Positions 24,995 through 33,189 of a stretch of 64,000 nucleotides of DNA are shown one piece after another. Below the pieces are notes generated by a model. It was not told the DNA's origin, did not search any database, and saw nothing but the letters and a program-made list of their open reading frames with translations. Numbering within the stretch: the first letter of the stretch is position 1; the number at the start of each line of letters is the position of its first letter. Both the position numbers and the translations under genes were made by a program. The stretch is from Luteolibacter rhizosphaerae (GTDB lineage: Bacteria > Verrucomicrobiota > Verrucomicrobiia > Verrucomicrobiales > Akkermansiaceae), in contig NZ_JAPDDR010000018.1 in NCBI RefSeq assembly GCF_025950095.1, positions 1 through 64,000 on the forward strand, written 5' to 3'.

Positions 24995-26719
24995 ATGCCG
25001 CCGGGGATCTTTCTCATCGACGCGATCGGACCGTTTTTCCGCGGTTTCGAGGGACGCCGGATCAATTGGTCCAAGATTCCCTTCACTTACCTGGCCACCG
25101 AGGGGGACCAGCGCAGCGTTCAATGGAACGCTATTCGTGAAGATATGCTCCGGTTTACCCGGGAAGCCGCTGCAGCAGGTTACAATGCGGTCACCTTCGA
25201 CGATCTGGCCCATCTGGCGCCGCACTCCCTGCACGAGCCGGAGACGGCGGCGCGGATCGCAGTGTTCCGGGAGGAGTTCCGGGAGATCTTCCGGATCGCC
25301 CGTGAGGCCGGGCTGGCGATTTACGTGACTTCGGACGTTCTACCGGTGACGCCGCAGGTGGATGCGGTCCTCGGCAATCACCGGCAAAGGCTGGAGGATT
25401 TTTATGTCGAGTTGGTGAGCAGCTTTCTGCGCGACTTCCCGGAAATAAGCGGCTTGGTGCTGCGGATCGGCGAGAGTGACGGGGTGGATGTGAAGGATCC
25501 GATCCGCACCCGCCTGCATGTCCGGAGCGCCACCGAGACGAACCGCCTCCTGCGCACCCTGCTGCCGGTGTTCGAGCAACATGATCGCACCTTGATTCTC
25601 CGGACTTGGACGGTGGGGGCACACCGGGTGGGTGACCTGATCTGGCACCGCCGAACTCTGGCCCACGCGTTGGATGGCATCGAGTCCCCGAACTTCATTC
25701 TCTCCATGAAGTACGGCGAGAGCGACTTCTTCCGCTACCTGCCCCTGAACCGCGCATTCTTCCGGACCCCGCACCGCAAGATCGTCGAGCTGCAAGCGCG
25801 GCGCGAGTACGAAGGGGCGGGGGAGTTCCCGAGCTTCATCGGCTGGGACTGCGAGAACTACGCCCGCGAGCTGCAGGGCAATGCGAACCTGGCGGGGATC
25901 TCGGTGTGGTGTCAGACCGGGGGCTGGCACCGTTTCCGACGTCTCACCTTTCTTGAGGAGGGAGACCGCGATTTCTGGCTGAGGCTGAACACGGTGGTGG
26001 CGCTACGCATCTTTCGCGATCGCGAATCGGTGGAGGATGCCGTGGCGGGAATCGTCGGTGCGGAGCGCGCTCCGGCCGTCTTGGAATTGCTACGCCATGC
26101 CGAGACCGTGGTGAAGGAGTTGCACTACATCGGCGACTTCGCGACCCAGAAGCTCTTCTTCCGCCGCGTGCGCATCCCGCCTCTTCTCCACGTCTACTGG
26201 GACTGCCTGTTCATCAATCACGCGGTGAGGAAGGTGCTGCGGCATTTCGTCCGGGATCCCGAGCGGTCCCTTCGTGAAGGGGAGGCAGCCTATGCACTCT
26301 TTCCGCGGATGATCGAGCTCGCCCGCAGCGCGGAGTTGCCGGTGGCGGATATCGAGCATTGGCGCGACTTCTGCCATCTGATCCGTCTTGCCCGCCGCTA
26401 TTACTTCCTGCCCTTCGATCCGGAACTGGCCGAGAAGATCCGCGCTTCGAAGAAGGCCTACAAGAAGGCTTGGCCGAGCGAGCGCCGCCAGCGCTACCGC
26501 ATCAAGCTGTCTTTCGAGCCCTTCAAGGTGAAACGGCAGACCCTTGGCTGGCTCTCCTCGCTGTTACTCCGGCGGCAGCGCGGCTACCGGCTGATCGATC
26601 ACGTCTTCACGCTGAATCTTCTCGGGCTCGCCTTCCGTTTGTTCCGTCCGGGGAAGAGCAAGGCGGTGCCGAAGTTCCTGCGGAAGAGCGCGATGGGGGT
26701 CGATGCCTTGTTCAGGTGA
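24995..26719 (+). CDS. Barrel-type glycoside hydrolase-like protein
   Basis: 574 residues with no signal peptide. The first 400 residues read like a (beta/alpha)8 barrel: REDMLRFTREAAAAGYNAVT, LAIYVTSDVLPVTPQ, FPEISGLVLRIGESDG, RTLILRTWTVGA, NFILSMKYGESDFFRY, VELQARREYEGAGEFPSFIG and NLAGISVWCQTGGW. This order, with acidic residues at strand ends (GESD, REYEG), resembles alpha-glucuronidase-like (GH67) and related barrels. The C-terminal 170 residues are helical and basic. The start at 24995 (MPPGIFLIDAIGPFF) is chosen over the upstream frame, which lies antisense to the cassette. Catalytic residues are not proven. Confidence 0.5.
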   Translation: MPPGIFLIDAIGPFFRGFEGRRINWSKIPFTYLATEGDQRSVQWNAIREDMLRFTREAAAAGYNAVTFDDLAHLAPHSLHEPETAARIAVFREEFREIFRIAREAGLAIYVTSDVLPVTPQVDAVLGNHRQRLEDFYVELVSSFLRDFPEISGLVLRIGESDGVDVKDPIRTRLHVRSATETNRLLRTLLPVFEQHDRTLILRTWTVGAHRVGDLIWHRRTLAHALDGIESPNFILSMKYGESDFFRYLPLNRAFFRTPHRKIVELQARREYEGAGEFPSFIGWDCENYARELQGNANLAGISVWCQTGGWHRFRRLTFLEEGDRDFWLRLNTVVALRIFRDRESVEDAVAGIVGAERAPAVLELLRHAETVVKELHYIGDFATQKLFFRRVRIPPLLHVYWDCLFINHAVRKVLRHFVRDPERSLREGEAAYALFPRMIELARSAELPVADIEHWRDFCHLIRLARRYYFLPFDPELAEKIRASKKAYKKAWPSERRQRYRIKLSFEPFKVKRQTLGWLSSLLLRRQRGYRLIDHVFTLNLLGLAFRLFRPGKSKAVPKFLRKSAMGVDALFR

Positions 26720-27158
26720 GGCGCACTTCGTGATACTCCAGCGCCCACTCCTTCATGAAACGGACCCGATTCGGTTCGATGCGGTAGATCAGGAGTTCGG
26801 GGTTATCCGGGGTGCCGAGGTAGGATCTTAGCAAGGGGTTCTTCTCCCAGATCGCTGCGAGCAACTCGGGGTCGTCTTCGATCATGGCGATCCCGGTGAT
26901 TCTGACCTGATGGTGATCCGCATCGAGATAGCAGAGTTCCACCCTCGGGTTGGCAGCGATCTCGCCGGTCTTGTGATAGCTTCGCAAGTTCGCCACCCAG
27001 ATGGTGAATCGTTCGGTTTTCACCGGTGAAACGGGCCTGATCCTCGGCTGTCCGGCATCGTCGCTCGCGAGCATCGGGAACTTGGCGGCTTTCATGGTGG
27101 CAAGTGCCAACTCCGGGAGTTGCGCGGGATCGACGGGCTCGGGTTTGGGTTGTGCCAT
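26712..27158 (-). CDS. Pyridoxamine 5'-phosphate oxidase-like FMN-binding protein
   Basis: 148 residues with the split-barrel pattern of the general stress protein 26/PNPOx-like group: MKAAKFPMLASDDAGQPRIR, PVSPVKTERFTIWVANLRSY, HKTGEIAANPRVELCYLDAD, and GIAMIEDDPELLAAIWEKNP. Such proteins bind FMN or similar cofactors; the substrate is unknown. The ATG at 27158 is used, although a TTG at 27170 is possible. Its 3' end overlaps the glycosidase-like gene by eight bases on the opposite strand. Confidence 0.85.
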   Translation of the reverse strand: MAQPKPEPVDPAQLPELALATMKAAKFPMLASDDAGQPRIRPVSPVKTERFTIWVANLRSYHKTGEIAANPRVELCYLDADHHQVRITGIAMIEDDPELLAAIWEKNPLLRSYLGTPDNPELLIYRIEPNRVRFMKEWALEYHEVRLT

Positions 27159-27229
27159 GGTGCGAGACAATGCGCCGGATACGCAGCGCCTCCAGCGTGA
27201 ACTTGCCGCAGGCCACGAGATCTGATCGG

Positions 27230-27703
27230 ATGGCGATGATGAAACGGACCCTCGCCCTTCTCGCCTGTCTGATCTCCGTTGTTGCCGCAGAGGAGCGACC
27301 TGCCCTCTATCCCTTCGATGTGACTCTTGGAGGGACCAAGGCGGAGATGAAGGAAGGCAACGAGATCTTTGCCGAAGTGTCGAAGCCGGTTGCTCCGGAC
27401 GCCGTGCTGGCGCTGGAGAAGGAAGTGCCGATGCTGATCGTGAACGCTTTTCCCTGCAAGGAAGACGGGACCGTGGAAGAGACGCAGGCGGCCGCCATCA
27501 TCTTCGCGCAGAATGTGAAGGAGGTGAAGCTGGATGCCACCATGGACAAGAAGAAGCTCGTACCGGGCACCTACCTCGCGAACGTGGTGGCGGACGGCAA
27601 GACCTCGCGGATCGTGTTCGTGGTAGCGACCCCGGATCAGAAGCCGGTGGTGAACTTCTCGAAGGTGCTGGGCTTCCTGAAGAAAAAGGCGGGGGTCGAG
27701 TGA
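27230..27703 (+). CDS. Secreted protein of unknown function
   Basis: 157 residues beginning MAMMKRTLALLACLISVVAA, a signal peptide cleaved near AEE. The mature part is beta-rich: LYPFDVTLGGTKAEMKEGNE, VPMLIVNAFPCKEDGTVEET and YLANVVADGKTSRIVFVVAT. No family was recognised. Three in-frame ATG codons lie within ten bases (27230, 27236, 27239), so the exact start is uncertain. The next gene begins directly after its stop codon. Confidence 0.65.
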   Translation: MAMMKRTLALLACLISVVAAEERPALYPFDVTLGGTKAEMKEGNEIFAEVSKPVAPDAVLALEKEVPMLIVNAFPCKEDGTVEETQAAAIIFAQNVKEVKLDATMDKKKLVPGTYLANVVADGKTSRIVFVVATPDQKPVVNFSKVLGFLKKKAGVE

Positions 27704-28072
27704 ATGACGTACGTCCGCTTCGTATCAGGCACCAACCGTGAGGAGCCCCGGGACCAGCATGGCGTGGTCACGGAGTTGAGAATGCTCAGGGACTCCGGCA
27801 CGCTCGCCGCGTATGAGGTCGAGCATATCAACGAACTATTCAAATGGTTCAACGAGGAGCTGACCTGTCCGCCCTTCAGGAAGAAGCGATGGTCTGCCGA
27901 TGCGATCAGTTGGTTCAAGGGCAGTGCCCAGGATCTCATCTCACGTTTCCGGGATATGATCGCGATCCTGGAAATCCACGACCGGCCGGTGCGGATGATC
28001 ACGACCGATGATCCGGGACGCATCCTCTACGAGGATGAGCACCAAGTGGTGGCCGAGTCTCCGGAATACTGA
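27704..28072 (+). CDS. Conserved-looking small protein of unknown function
   Basis: 122 residues, acidic with many aromatic residues, predicted cytoplasmic: VRFVSGTNREEPRDQHGVVT, EHINELFKWFNEELTCPPFR, WFKGSAQDLISRFRDMIAIL and VRMITTDDPGRILYEDEHQV. The even spread of conserved-looking residues suggests a real single-domain protein, but I cannot name it. The ATG follows the previous stop without a gap, so co-transcription is likely. It converges on the ABC importer operon. Confidence 0.65.
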   Translation: MTYVRFVSGTNREEPRDQHGVVTELRMLRDSGTLAAYEVEHINELFKWFNEELTCPPFRKKRWSADAISWFKGSAQDLISRFRDMIAILEIHDRPVRMITTDDPGRILYEDEHQVVAESPEY

Positions 28073-28083
28073 GAGGCCTTGGT

Positions 28084-28857
28084 TCAGGCTCCGACTTTCA
28101 AGCTCATGCCCATCTCGCGGAAGATCCGGTCGCGAGCCTCCAGGTAGCCGCGTGAGTCGAGGTCGCGGGGGCGCGGGATCTCGATCTTTTCGCTGAACTG
28201 GACGGTGGCGGGGCGACGGCTCATGACGAGCACGGTGTCCGCAAGTTGGACGGCTTCCTCGATGTCGTGGGTGACGAAGAGGATCGTCTTTTTCTCCTCC
28301 TGCCAGATGCGAACGAGGTCCGCGCGCATCTTGAGACGGGTGATGAAATCGAGCGCGCCGAAAGGCTCGTCCATGTAGATGATGTCCGGCGATGCGGCGA
28401 GCGCACGTGCGATCTCCACTCGCTGGCGCATGCCACCGGACAACTCGCGCGGATAAGATTTGTCGAAGCCGGTGAGGCCGACCATGTCGATGTAGCGTTT
28501 GACCACGGTACGGCGTTCTTCCTCCGTGCGTTCCAAGAGGCCGAAGCCGACATTGTCCTCCACGTTCAGCCAAGGAAACACACCGTTCTCTTGGAAGACG
28601 AAGATGCGTTTCGGGTCAGGTCCGGTGACCGGCTTGCCCTCTACAAGGATGCTTCCAGAGCTTTGCTGAAGGAAACCGCCGATGATATTCAGCAGGGTGG
28701 ACTTGCCGCAGCCGGACGGACCGACGATGCAAACGAATTCACCCCTCTTCACGGAGAGATTTACGTCTTCCAGTACATGGACCTGTTCCCCCTTCTTCTT
28801 GCCGGGGAAGGTCATCCAGAGGTCGCGGATTTCGATTGCGTTGGATGAAGCGCTCAT
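28084..28857 (-). CDS. ABC transporter ATP-binding protein, NitT/TauT family
   Basis: 257 residues with every ABC ATPase motif: Walker A GPSGCGKSTLLN, Q-loop FVFQENGVFPWLNVEDNVGF, signature LSGGMRQRVEIARAL, Walker B DIIYMDEPFGALD and the switch histidine in ILFVTHDIEEAVQLAD. These are typical of the nitrate/sulfonate/taurine importer group (TauB, SsuB, NrtD). It powers import across the inner membrane with the permease and binding protein encoded immediately upstream. The start overlaps the permease stop in an ATGA. Confidence 0.94.
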   Translation of the reverse strand: MSASSNAIEIRDLWMTFPGKKKGEQVHVLEDVNLSVKRGEFVCIVGPSGCGKSTLLNIIGGFLQQSSGSILVEGKPVTGPDPKRIFVFQENGVFPWLNVEDNVGFGLLERTEEERRTVVKRYIDMVGLTGFDKSYPRELSGGMRQRVEIARALAASPDIIYMDEPFGALDFITRLKMRADLVRIWQEEKKTILFVTHDIEEAVQLADTVLVMSRRPATVQFSEKIEIPRPRDLDSRGYLEARDRIFREMGMSLKVGA

Positions 28858-29606
28858 TTGTTGGCGTAGCCCCAGCGGACCTCGTCGAATTTTTCCAAAC
28901 GTCGGACTGCAATGTCCAAGCCTAGGCCAATGAGGCCGATCATCACCATGCCGGCGACCACGAGGTCGTAGCGCTTGCCAGCATTGCGGGCGTCAATGAT
29001 CAGGTAGCCCAATCCCGAGTTCACGGCGATCATCTCGGCCGCCACTACAACGAGCCAGGCAATGCCGAGGGCGATGCGAAGGCCGGTGAGGATCTGCGGC
29101 AGGCATGCGGGGAAGATCACCTTGCGGAAAAGCTGGGCATTGGAGAGGCCGAAGTTGCGGGCGGCCCGCACATAGACCGGCTGCATGTTCTGAACCGCGG
29201 CCATGGAAGAGACCGTGATCGGGAACACGCTCGCCAAGAAGATTAGGAACACGGGTGCCAGATCCGTAACCCCGAACCAGAGGATTGCCACCGGGATCCA
29301 CGCAATCGGAGAGATCGGCCGGAAGACCTGGATCATGGGGTTGAGCGCGAGCGCCGCCGGTCTGAACCACCCGAGCAAGAGTCCAAGCGGTACGCCCACC
29401 ATGATGGCTAGGAAGAAGCCCCAAGTCACCCGGAACAAGGAGGCGACGATATATTTCAGGAGAACTCCCTTCTGGACCAACTCAACGATCCCGAGAGCAA
29501 CCTGCCAAGGGGTGGGGAAAAGATCGCTGCCGGAGATTTTCACGGCCATGTGCCAGGCGACCAAAAAGAGAACCGCGACGATGAGCGGCAGATGGATGTT
29601 CTTCAT
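28854..29606 (-). CDS. ABC transporter permease, NitT/TauT family
   Basis: 250 residues with about six membrane helices and the cytoplasmic EAA-type loop AARNFGLSNAQLFRKVIFPACLPQI (split here as AARNFGLSNAQLFRK then VIFPACLPQI), which contacts the ATPase. The region FRPISPIAWIPVAILWFGVT is characteristic of the SsuC/TauC/NrtB permeases. It overlaps the substrate-binding protein gene upstream and the ATPase gene downstream, each by four bases. Confidence 0.93.
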   Translation of the reverse strand: MKNIHLPLIVAVLFLVAWHMAVKISGSDLFPTPWQVALGIVELVQKGVLLKYIVASLFRVTWGFFLAIMVGVPLGLLLGWFRPAALALNPMIQVFRPISPIAWIPVAILWFGVTDLAPVFLIFLASVFPITVSSMAAVQNMQPVYVRAARNFGLSNAQLFRKVIFPACLPQILTGLRIALGIAWLVVVAAEMIAVNSGLGYLIIDARNAGKRYDLVVAGMVMIGLIGLGLDIAVRRLEKFDEVRWGYANK

Positions 29607-30664
29607 GGTTCGTCCAAATCCTTCAATGCCTGTTCCGCGGTATATTCGTAGGCCTTCTTCCTCGTTTCCGCCGCATCGCTGAAGCGGGTGTCCACGTAGT
29701 CTTCAAACTTCACGGTGCCTTGCAGGATGCCGGACTGCTTTCCAAGGGCCGCGATTTCTTCGAAGTTTTCTTTCTGCACTCCAAGGTTGCCGTATCTCAC
29801 CCGATCCGGCGGCTTGCTCAGCACGAACTCCAGCAGGCGGGGGTGTTGGTTGTAGTAACGCTTCGATACGAACTGCGCGGCCGCCATGCGCTTGTCCATG
29901 CCGTCCTCCAGCCACATGCCGCTGTTCGCGATTCCATCCACCAGCTTCTGGACCCGGTCCGGATGGTCGCGGATCTCGTCCTCATGAACGGCAAGAACGC
30001 AGGAGATGAAGTTCGGCCAGATGTCTTTGGTCAGGTAAAGGACACGGCCGTAGCCGTCCAACTCGCACTGGCCCATGAAAGGCTCCCCGCTCGTCACCGC
30101 ATCTACCGACTTGGTGGCCAGCGCGGTGGGCATGTCGGGCGGGGGCATTTCCAGCAGTTTGATGTCGTCGATGGTCATTCCCGCATTGTTGAGAGCGCGG
30201 AAGATGAGGAGACGCTGGTTGGAGTAGCGGTTTGGCACTGCGACCACCTTGCCACGCAGGTCGGCGATGCTGCGGATGTTCGAGTCCTTCTGCACCATCA
30301 GAGCGGTGCCGTCGCGGTGTCCCAAGTAGACGATCTTGATCGGCACTCCCTGCTCGCGCAGCGCGATCGCCATCGGTGCCAAAATGAAGGTGGCCTTGGT
30401 ATGGCCGGAAAGGAAGGACTCCTTGAGTTCCGGCCAACCGCTGAATTTCAGCGGCTCGAAAATGCCGTCGCCCTCGATTTCCTTGTTAATGAAATTGGTA
30501 ACCGGGCAGGTCAGGTGACAGGTGACCGGGAGAAATCCAATCCTGAGCTTGTCTTCCTTTTCCTCACCCCAAGTGAACTTCTCCATGTTCATTTGGTAGT
30601 GCATCGCGGAAATCGCACCGATCCAGACGGAGGCGGTTAGAAGCAGCGTGCCGCGTAGGGTCAT
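29603..30664 (-). CDS. ABC transporter substrate-binding protein, NitT/TauT family
   Basis: 353 residues with an N-terminal hydrophobic segment (MTLRGTLLLTASVWIGAISA) that is an export signal or anchor. The body begins KLRIGFLPVTCHLTCPVTNF and continues with KVVAVPNRYSNQRLLIFRAL and KSVDAVTSGEPFMGQCELDG, the two-lobed NMT1/SsuA/NrtA-like fold. The CHLTCP pair of cysteines near the ligand entry is unusual. The ligand could be nitrate, an organosulfonate or another small anion; sequence does not decide. It is the first gene of the importer operon, transcribed divergently from an AraC-type regulator. Confidence 0.88.
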   Translation of the reverse strand: MTLRGTLLLTASVWIGAISAMHYQMNMEKFTWGEEKEDKLRIGFLPVTCHLTCPVTNFINKEIEGDGIFEPLKFSGWPELKESFLSGHTKATFILAPMAIALREQGVPIKIVYLGHRDGTALMVQKDSNIRSIADLRGKVVAVPNRYSNQRLLIFRALNNAGMTIDDIKLLEMPPPDMPTALATKSVDAVTSGEPFMGQCELDGYGRVLYLTKDIWPNFISCVLAVHEDEIRDHPDRVQKLVDGIANSGMWLEDGMDKRMAAAQFVSKRYYNQHPRLLEFVLSKPPDRVRYGNLGVQKENFEEIAALGKQSGILQGTVKFEDYVDTRFSDAAETRKKAYEYTAEQALKDLDEP

Positions 30665-30836
30665 GAGAGAAGGGAAGGGGTGGAGCGAGCGCGCTGGTAG
30701 CCTGCGGCTCAGGGCGATCTGATCCTAGCCGGGCGGCCCCTTCAATTCCTTTGTAGCGCCAAACGTGGCGATAGATTGCACTTTAGTAATGACGGAGGCC
30801 CGGGTAGGATCGAGCCATTCGAACCATTCATCGGTG

Positions 30837-31382
30837 ATGCCCCGTCTCTCGAAAGATCAGCATAATCATTTGACCGTTACCTTGGACCGCTGGTTGAAGA
30901 CCAACTTCCGGGATTCCCTCGATCTCCAGGCCTTGGCGAAGGAGATCGGGATCACGCGGTTCCTGCTATGCCGTCTCTACCGGGAGCGCTCGGGCAAGAC
31001 CATCCGTCTCAAGCAACGGGAGATCCGAGTCAACCATGCAGCCAAGCTCCTGTCGAAGGGTGAACGGAAGATCAGCGATGTCGCCCGGGAGGTGGGCTAT
31101 GCGAGCCTGAGCCACTTCACCAAAGCCTTTCAGGAGGAAAAGGGACGGCTGCCAAGCGCTTGGAGAAGCCATCCCCGGATCATCGCAATCCCCGACACCG
31201 CGGGCGGCTTGCCCGCACCGGGGCTGACCTTCGTGAGAGAGATCAGCGAAGTGCCTGCCGAGTTGACGGGTGGGTCCGGGCAGTGGGAGCAGGGTGAGAA
31301 CGATACCGCACCGCCTCGCAGCTCCGGAACATCCCGCCGCAGCCGCGGGCGATGGAAAGCGGGAAATGCATTTGTCGATTGA
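30837..31382 (+). CDS. AraC-type DNA-binding regulator with the HTH at the N-terminus
   Basis: About 181 residues. The double helix-turn-helix lies in residues 5-105: FRDSLDLQALAKEIGITRFL, LCRLYRERSGKTIRLKQREI and ISDVAREVGYASLSHFTKAF. This leaves no N-terminal ligand domain as in classical AraC proteins. The C-terminal 75 residues are a short low-complexity tail, so its effector, if any, is unclear. It is divergent from the ABC importer operon with under 200 bases between starts, so it may control it. Starts at 30765 and 30789 are possible. Confidence 0.8.
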   Translation: MPRLSKDQHNHLTVTLDRWLKTNFRDSLDLQALAKEIGITRFLLCRLYRERSGKTIRLKQREIRVNHAAKLLSKGERKISDVAREVGYASLSHFTKAFQEEKGRLPSAWRSHPRIIAIPDTAGGLPAPGLTFVREISEVPAELTGGSGQWEQGENDTAPPRSSGTSRRSRGRWKAGNAFVD

Positions 31383-31391
31383 GCTTTCTGC

Positions 31392-33122
31392 CTATTTGGC
31401 TGCGAGTTCCTTCTGGTCCTCGATGGCGGTCAGCTCCCATTTGCCGTCCTTGCCGATCTTGAGCAGCCAATCGTGGTGCTTCAGGAGAGTGGACCGGTGA
31501 CCCACGCTCACGTAGGTGTAGCGATGCTTCCGGAGATACTGATAGAGCCGGTCTTCGTTCGGTTCATCCAGCGCGCTGGTCGATTCGTCGAGGAAGGCAA
31601 TCGCGGGGCGTTTGAATAAAAGCCGGGCGAAGGAAAGGCGCTGTTGTTCGCCAAGCGAGAGCATGTTGGCCCAGTCCGCTTCACGGTCGAAGTCTCCCTC
31701 CACCCGGTCCGAAAGTTCCGGCAGGTTCACCGTCTCCAGTACTTCCTGCATGGTTTCGTTGTCGGTATCTCTCCGCGCCTCCGGATAGTCGAGCTGGGCG
31801 CGCAGGCTGCCGGGCACCATGTAGGGCCGCTGCGGCAGGAACATCATGTTGCGGTAGGGCGGTCGGCCGATCTTGCCCTCGCCCGTGCTCCATAGTCCGG
31901 CGATGGTCCTGAGGAGGGAACTTTTGCCCGAGCCGCTCTCGCCCATGATCAGCAGGCTCTTCCCGGGTTGGAGGCGGAAGTTCAGATCGTGCATCAGCTC
32001 TCGCCCGCTATCCGGGGTCTTCACCGTCAGATTTTCCAGAGCGATGGTTTTCTCGTCCTCGCTGATCTCGATCTGCTCTGCGTGTTCCGCCTCCAGGTCG
32101 TCCTCTGCATCGCGCTCGTCGAGGAAGTCCCACAGGGAACCGAGCCGCGTCACCCCTGCGGCGAAAGCGCTCAAGCGCTCGAACTGGGTGATGAACAGGG
32201 AGACAGCTGCGAGAAAGGTCGCGAAAGCTGCCGTGGCTTGCGCGATCTTCCCGAACTCCACCTTCCCCTGCATGAAGAGGGGGGCCACGATCACGAGTGG
32301 CAGGATCAGGGCGAGCGAATTGTAGCCCGTGGTGAAGAAGGCAAGATTCCGGTTCCAACGGATCAGAACGAGCATGTTTCCCACCACGCCGCCCAAGCGG
32401 GCCCGCAGGTCGCGCAACTCACGGCGCTCGCCGCGGTAAAAGGCGATCGATTCCGCGTTGTCCCGCACCCGCACCAACCCATAGCGCAGGTTCGCCTCGC
32501 GCTCATATTGGAGGTAGTTCAAGCCGATCAGCCGTTTCCCGATCAGGAATGCGACGAGGGATCCCACGAGAGCGTAGCTTACCAGCACGGCGACCAAGGT
32601 TCCGGAGATCGACCACAGGACGCTCGCGTAGCCGATGATCTGGATCACCGAGTTGATCACGAGCAGGGAGAAGGAGAGCGAGGTAGTGGTGAAATTCCGG
32701 GCGTCTTCCGAGATGCGCTGATCGGGGTTGTCGATTTCCTCATGCCCCTGCAAGCGGTAGTAGGCGCGGTTGTAAAAGTAGCGGAGCGTGAAGGTGCGGG
32801 TGAGGAAGTCCCGCCAGTTCAGAGCGAGGCGCTCTTCCACATATCGGTAGAAAGCGGCCAGAGGGATGGTGACGGCGATGGTCCCCAGATAAAGCCAGAG
32901 CTCCTTCTGGAAGGCGGCGGAGTTCCGCTTCTCCAGCGCCGTCATCACGTCGCTCATCACGAAGCCCGCCGCGATTCCTACGCCCGTGACCGCGATGGTC
33001 AGGACCATCAGGGAGCCGAGCTGCAGCCATGCCCGCCCCCAAGTGCGACCGAAAAAGTAGGGTCGGACCAAACGCCATAGCTGAACCCAGACGTGGCGGG
33101 TAAACTTCGGAGCCTGATCCAT
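31392..33122 (-). CDS. ABC transporter with fused membrane and ATPase domains, SbmA/BacA or YddA-like
   Basis: 576 residues. The N-terminal half has about six membrane helices with LALNWRDFLTRTFTLRYFYN, DNPDQRISEDARNFTTTSLS and the EREANLRYGLVRVRDNAESI signature of the ABC_membrane_2 (SbmA/BacA/YddA) group. The C-terminal ATPase has Walker A GESGSGKSSLLRTIAGLW, signature LSLGEQQRLSFARLLF and Walker B AIAFLDESTSALDE. Relatives import peptides or cobalamin-like compounds, or affect long-chain fatty acids. It is a single gene convergent with the AraC-type regulator. Confidence 0.9.
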   Translation of the reverse strand: MDQAPKFTRHVWVQLWRLVRPYFFGRTWGRAWLQLGSLMVLTIAVTGVGIAAGFVMSDVMTALEKRNSAAFQKELWLYLGTIAVTIPLAAFYRYVEERLALNWRDFLTRTFTLRYFYNRAYYRLQGHEEIDNPDQRISEDARNFTTTSLSFSLLVINSVIQIIGYASVLWSISGTLVAVLVSYALVGSLVAFLIGKRLIGLNYLQYEREANLRYGLVRVRDNAESIAFYRGERRELRDLRARLGGVVGNMLVLIRWNRNLAFFTTGYNSLALILPLVIVAPLFMQGKVEFGKIAQATAAFATFLAAVSLFITQFERLSAFAAGVTRLGSLWDFLDERDAEDDLEAEHAEQIEISEDEKTIALENLTVKTPDSGRELMHDLNFRLQPGKSLLIMGESGSGKSSLLRTIAGLWSTGEGKIGRPPYRNMMFLPQRPYMVPGSLRAQLDYPEARRDTDNETMQEVLETVNLPELSDRVEGDFDREADWANMLSLGEQQRLSFARLLFKRPAIAFLDESTSALDEPNEDRLYQYLRKHRYTYVSVGHRSTLLKHHDWLLKIGKDGKWELTAIEDQKELAAK

Positions 33123-33189
33123 GAGTTCGCCACTTTTCGGCTCGGAACTTCATGATTGCCAGTCATTTTCTCGCATGCGCAAAAGTGCT

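Noticed and set aside
24995-26719. Assignment of the barrel protein to a specific glycosidase family
   Set aside because: The strand-end pattern is suggestive, but catalytic acids could not be identified with confidence by eye, so only a general call is given.
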